DNA of 64,000 bases from Eikenella longinqua (lineage in GTDB: Bacteria > Pseudomonadota > Gammaproteobacteria > Burkholderiales > Neisseriaceae). The position numbers and the translations under genes were made by a program. Within the stretch, counting starts at the first letter, position 1; each line of letters begins with the position of its first letter. Shown one piece after another: positions 60,888-64,000 of this stretch. Below the pieces are notes generated by a model. That model saw only the letters and a list, made by a program, of their open reading frames with translations. It was not told the origin of the DNA and did not search any database. The stretch spans positions 248,001 through 312,000 of the forward strand of contig NZ_LXSL01000028.1 in the NCBI RefSeq assembly GCF_001648355.1, read 5' to 3'.

Positions 60888-60992
60888 ATAGTGGATTGAA
60901 TTTAAATCGGGACAAGGCGGCGAGCCGCAAACAGTACCAGCAGTACGGCAAGGCGAGCCAACGCCGTAGCGGTTTAAATTGAATTCACCATA
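60888..60992. mobile_element. Correia-like palindromic element, copy 6 (Neisseria-type ends)
   Basis: 105 bp with ends ATAGTGGATTGAATTTAAA and TTTAAATTGAATTCACCAT. The left end matches the classic neisserial Correia terminal repeat (ATAGTGGATTAA). The core is the same family: GGCGGCGAGCCGCAAACAG and GGCGAGCCAACGCCGTAG. Lies 36 bases before nrdR. Confidence 0.8.
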
Positions 60993-61027
60993 CTATTCCC
61001 TAACCGATTAGCACACCAACCCCGCCC

Positions 61028-61507
61028 ATGAAATGCCCCTTCTGCCACCATAGCAACACCCAAGTTATCGATTCCCGCCTGCTCGAAGAGCAAAACAGCA
61101 TCCGCCGCCGCCGCCGCTGCGCCGCCTGCGACCGCCGCTTCAGCACCTACGAAACCGTGGAGCTGCGCATGCCGCAAATCATCAAAACCAACGGCGACCG
61201 CGTCATGTTCGACCCCCTCAAACTGCAAACCAGCCTCCAGCGCGCCCTGCACAAACGCCCCATTTCCGCCGAAACCATCGAGCAAACCGTGCGCGACATC
61301 GAAGAGATGCTCTACAAAACCGGCAGCAAAGAAGTGCCCTCCCGCCTCATCGGCGAGCTCGCCATGGAGCAGCTCGCCCGGCTCGACCAAGTGGCCTACG
61401 TGCGCTTCGCCTCCGTATATAAAAGTTTCAAAGACGTGGCCGAATTCACCCGCACCATCGCCGGCCTCGAAGGCCAAGAGCAAAATCCTGCAAACCCCCT
61501 GCGTTAG
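61028..61507 (+). CDS. nrdR: transcriptional repressor NrdR
   Basis: 159 residues. Zinc ribbon with C3/C6 and C31/C34 (CPFC, CAAC), then an ATP-cone domain (about 49-139) that senses (d)ATP. Represses ribonucleotide reductase genes. Normal length. No nrd genes are in this window. Confidence 0.95.
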   Translation: MKCPFCHHSNTQVIDSRLLEEQNSIRRRRRCAACDRRFSTYETVELRMPQIIKTNGDRVMFDPLKLQTSLQRALHKRPISAETIEQTVRDIEEMLYKTGSKEVPSRLIGELAMEQLARLDQVAYVRFASVYKSFKDVAEFTRTIAGLEGQEQNPANPLR

Positions 61508-61561
61508 CCCGCCCGTTTTTGCTATACTGCGCCCCATTTATTCCAACACAATCAGATCATC

Positions 61562-62152
61562 ATGAAACACAAGCGCCCCTCCCTCTTCCTGCTCGCCATC
61601 GGCAGCGCCCTGCTCCTGGCCGGCTGCGAACAAAAAGCCGAAACCTCCGTGGTTGCCCCCAGCGCCAGCGAAGTGGCCGCCGCCTCGCAAGCCGCTGCCG
61701 CATCCGAAGCCAGCCCCAGCCAAACGCTCACTTCCAGCGACGGCGCAATCAGCTTGGTTGTAAACGGCCATTTTGAAGACAAATCCGCCGAAGCCGCCCA
61801 ATACATCGACGGCGCCGACAGCAACAAACCCATCCTGCTGCAACACGACGCCGAAAACGACATCACCATCTACATCAACAACTTCGGCGCGCCCAAACAG
61901 CCCGCCGACGCCTACTTCGCCAAACTGGCCGAAAGCATCCGCGCCGGCGAAGGCCTGGAAAACACCGAAGTGGACGCCCCCGCCGAACAGCGCATGGCCT
62001 ACCGCTTCAGCCACGGCAAAGACGACAACGCCCTAAACGAAAGCTGCGTGGCCGTGTATGCCAAAAACATCTACAACGTCTGCGCCACCAGCGGTACCGC
62101 CTCGCTGGCCGAGCTGGACACCCTGCTGAGCCAAATCACGGTGAAAGAATAA
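61562..62152 (+). CDS. predicted lipoprotein
   Basis: 196 residues. Lipobox LLAGC at about residues 18-22; Ala/Ser-rich linker to about residue 60; then a globular domain with a probable disulfide between two cysteines (ESCVAVY and YNVCATSG) near the C-terminus. Resembles unnamed neisserial lipoproteins; role unknown. Its leader has a possible -10 TATACT at about 61520. Confidence 0.8.
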   Translation: MKHKRPSLFLLAIGSALLLAGCEQKAETSVVAPSASEVAAASQAAAASEASPSQTLTSSDGAISLVVNGHFEDKSAEAAQYIDGADSNKPILLQHDAENDITIYINNFGAPKQPADAYFAKLAESIRAGEGLENTEVDAPAEQRMAYRFSHGKDDNALNESCVAVYAKNIYNVCATSGTASLAELDTLLSQITVKE

Positions 62153-62364
62153 GCCGCGCGTTTTGCCTTATCCGCCAAGTTTGCCGAGCTTGGCGGATTT
62201 TGTTTGGCCGCAAGCCCGCGCCACCCCTGCGCGGCTACCTGAAAACCGGTGCGCCCAGCCAAACCCAAGCAGTGCAACAAGCTTTGCGTAATTCAGCCCT
62301 ACCCCGCCAATAGTCGCCAACATTTTTCAGGTAGCCCTACCTTGATTGCGGGCATTCGTACTAT

Positions 62365-62859
62365 TTATTCCGCCTGCCCCATCTTTGCTACTTCATGCGG
62401 ATTGAGCCGTGCCTCGTCTTCCTGCCCCAAGCCCACCAGGCGGCGCAGGCGGGTCATATACAGGTTCACATCCAAACCCTGCCCGCTGCGCTGCGCCGTC
62501 CAGATGGTTTCGGCCAGGGCTTCCATCATGTCGTGCTCGGCGCGCACCCAGTCGCCGGCATAGCGGCCTTGCAGCTGGCGGTGGATGGCGCGGATGCCGG
62601 GCGGTTGGTCGATGTCGCTCTGCTCCTGAATGGAAAGGTGCAGCGACAGGTGCAGGAAGGGGTTGGTTTCGCCCTGCTCGGGCGTCCAGTTATGCTCCAG
62701 ATAGCGCTCGATATTTTCCAGATAATGGTGGTATTCGGGGTGCGCTTCAATAATGCGCAGCGCCTTCTGCTGCAATTTGCTCAGCTGCAGGGGCGAGAGC
62801 CGCTGCCGCCACACTACGGCAAAAAAGCGGCGCACATCCTGCGTGTTCACGTCATACAT
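62365..62859 (-). CDS. DUF1841 family protein
   Basis: 164-residue cytoplasmic protein. DUF1841 features: RRFFAVVWRQRLSPLQLSKLQQKAL, HPEYHHYLEN, HNWTPEQGETNPFLHLSLHLSIQEQ and HRQLQGRYAGDWVRAEHDMMEAL. Widespread in beta- and gamma-proteobacteria with unknown function. An RDD gene lies upstream. Confidence 0.88.
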   Translation of the reverse strand: MYDVNTQDVRRFFAVVWRQRLSPLQLSKLQQKALRIIEAHPEYHHYLENIERYLEHNWTPEQGETNPFLHLSLHLSIQEQSDIDQPPGIRAIHRQLQGRYAGDWVRAEHDMMEALAETIWTAQRSGQGLDVNLYMTRLRRLVGLGQEDEARLNPHEVAKMGQAE

Positions 62860-62879
62860 TTTTCAGGTAGCCTCAAGCC

Positions 62880-63458
62880 TTAGGCGCGAATAACCAGGGT
62901 GTTGGCCAGCCAATCTTGCGGCGAACGGCGGCCTTCTTCGTCCATAAACATCATGATGATGCTGGCGGCCAGCAGCACCAGTGCCAGCAATGCGCCCACC
63001 ACGGGCAGCAAGGCCGCCACGATTTGCAGCACCAGAAACACCACCCATTCGCGCAGCAGCACGCCTTTGAGCAATCCGATCGGCTCGCCGTCTGCGCTAA
63101 TCACGCGGATGCGCATGATTCGTTTGCCCAAACTCTGCCCGGTTTTCACCATCATCATGGTTTGGCCGATGGCGTACACCAGCATCACCACCAATCCGAC
63201 CACGGCATTATTCCAGCCGTCGGTGATGTTTTTCCCCAACGCTCTGCCCACAAAACCGAGGATAAAGCCCACCCCAAGGGCAAACACAAACATCAACACC
63301 GCATTCAGCGCAAAAGCCACCACGCGCCGCCACGGTTCGGCCAGCTCCACTTTCATGCCGTCGTCGTCGCTATCACCTTGCAGGGCGGAGGAATAGTAGG
63401 CCTGACGGAATTTTTCCACCGTGCTGCGGCCGGATGAACGGGTACGGAAATCTTGCAT
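62880..63458 (-). CDS. RDD family membrane protein
   Basis: 192 residues. The first 45 residues are hydrophilic; then about three to four membrane helices with the RDD signature arginine and aspartates (EPWRRVVAFALNAVL) and GQSLGKRIMRIRVISADGEPIG. Possibly transport-related; some RDD proteins are Na+/H+ antiporters in halophiles, but no such role is shown here. Followed after 20 bases by the DUF1841 gene on the same strand. Confidence 0.85.
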   Translation of the reverse strand: MQDFRTRSSGRSTVEKFRQAYYSSALQGDSDDDGMKVELAEPWRRVVAFALNAVLMFVFALGVGFILGFVGRALGKNITDGWNNAVVGLVVMLVYAIGQTMMMVKTGQSLGKRIMRIRVISADGEPIGLLKGVLLREWVVFLVLQIVAALLPVVGALLALVLLAASIIMMFMDEEGRRSPQDWLANTLVIRA

Positions 63459-63499
63459 GATGCTTCCTTTCTTATTGTGGTTGAGACGTTTTCTGATGG

Positions 63500-63557
63500 A
63501 GGCTACCTGAAAAACGATGTTTCGGCATAGCCAAGGCCGGGTTCTGCGAAGCGAAAA
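63500..63557 (+). repeat. DUS-linked repeat, diverged copy
   Basis: AGGCTACCTGAAAAACGATGTTTCGGC...GGTTCTGCGAAGCGAAAAC; same layout as the 61-bp repeats around mdh with several changes. Located upstream of the RDD gene. Confidence 0.55.
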
Positions 63558-63604
63558 CCCGTTTCCCCTCTCGCTGATTTTTCAGGTAGCCTTTTGCGGG
63601 CCGG

Positions 63605-64000
63605 CTATTGATAGCGCTGCCCGTTGTGTTCCAGCCAGCCGTCGGCATGGCGGCCGGCCGGGTCGTGGTGCGTCCAGTGGATTACGCCGCCTTGGGCGTT
63701 GTATTCGTATTCGCCGGAAAAGCCCACCGTGTCGCCGCGCTGCAAACGCGGAATGCGCGGGGCGAGGTCGATATTGTGCGCCACGAGCACGGTTTGCCCG
63801 TTGGCGAGCTTCATGATGAAACGCTGGTGGCGCGAGCCTTGCGTGTCGTCCGGCAGGGTGCGGTGCACTTTGCCGCTACCGGTTACCTGCACGTCGCTGC
63901 GCTGCTCGGCAAAGGCGCGGGCAATCAGCTCGGCGCCGTTGTCGCCGGTGGGATTGCCTGCGCCGCCCGCGTGGCCGGCAGAGTTCGCGCGCGGCTGCTC
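63605..64000 (-). CDS. DUF3465 family protein (partial)
   Basis: The 3' 131 residues of a gene continuing beyond the right edge. Conserved DUF3465 features: GSGKVHRTLPDDTQGSRHQRFIM, LAPRIPRLQRGDTVGFSGEYEYN and GGVIHWTHHDPAGRHADGWLEHNG. Members are small, usually exported, and bind or process nucleic acid by some annotations, without established function. The upstream part seen here is Gly/Ala-rich, probably a linker after a signal peptide. Confidence 0.85.
   Translation of the reverse strand, partial: EQPRANSAGHAGGAGNPTGDNGAELIARAFAEQRSDVQVTGSGKVHRTLPDDTQGSRHQRFIMKLANGQTVLVAHNIDLAPRIPRLQRGDTVGFSGEYEYNAQGGVIHWTHHDPAGRHADGWLEHNGQRYQ

Overview
The window is a continuous stretch of housekeeping chromosome from a member of the Neisseriaceae, most likely Eikenella. 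The strongest clue is a 12-base word, AGGCTACCTGAA, present in dozens of copies on both strands. This is the Eikenella dialect (AG-eikDUS) of the neisserial DNA uptake sequence. Many copies sit as inverted pairs after genes, where they look like terminators. Gene content and order also fit beta-proteobacteria of this family: the nuo operon, sdhCDAB-sdhE, sucAB, hemDXY and yggS/proC/yggT. GC content is high almost throughout. The clearest exception is an AT-rich HNH nuclease gene at 22.9-23.6 kb.

Layout. 1-10.4 kb: complex I operon nuoA to nuoK on the minus strand (nuoK runs off the left edge), with two related small secreted proteins inserted between nuoE/nuoF and nuoF/nuoG. 10.4-24.4 kb: mgtE with a structured leader, dsbB, a tRNA-Ala/tRNA-Met pair, dksA, yggT-proC, a SUKH-like gene, yggS-nadE, a DUF971 gene, ubiE, two identical tRNA-Leu genes, rnr, the HNH nuclease and an rluF-type pseudouridine synthase. 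24.7-35.6 kb: a DUF1287 protein, kdsB, a Trm112-like protein, lpxK, folA, ribH-nusB, an M23 peptidase, htpX, purC, an FKBP and mdh. 36-47.2 kb: TCA-cycle block sdhCDABE, sucA, sucB (gltA and lpd are not beside them), then rnhA, greA with a leader hairpin, a membrane protein and a histidine-rich protein. 47.3-64 kb: a DUF945 protein, dut, fabG-fabD, guaB, a DUF4124-like protein, uvrC-pgsA, hemDXY, a solute-binding lipoprotein, nrdR, another lipoprotein, and DUF1841, RDD and DUF3465 genes (the last cut by the right edge).

How it fits together. Complex I, succinate dehydrogenase, malate dehydrogenase and 2-oxoglutarate dehydrogenase E1/E2 form much of the aerobic respiratory core. The same 14-base FNR-type palindrome, TTGATTTAAATCAA, lies upstream of both nuo and sdh, which suggests shared oxygen control.

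The most unusual content is not a classical defence or mobile system but a dense layer of small repeats. There are six 105-107 bp palindromic elements resembling neisserial Correia repeats. One supplies the end of nusB, and another lies in the nrdR leader. A second DUS-linked repeat includes two perfect 61-bp inverted copies that bracket mdh and could allow it to invert. I saw no CRISPR array, prophage or complete restriction-modification system.
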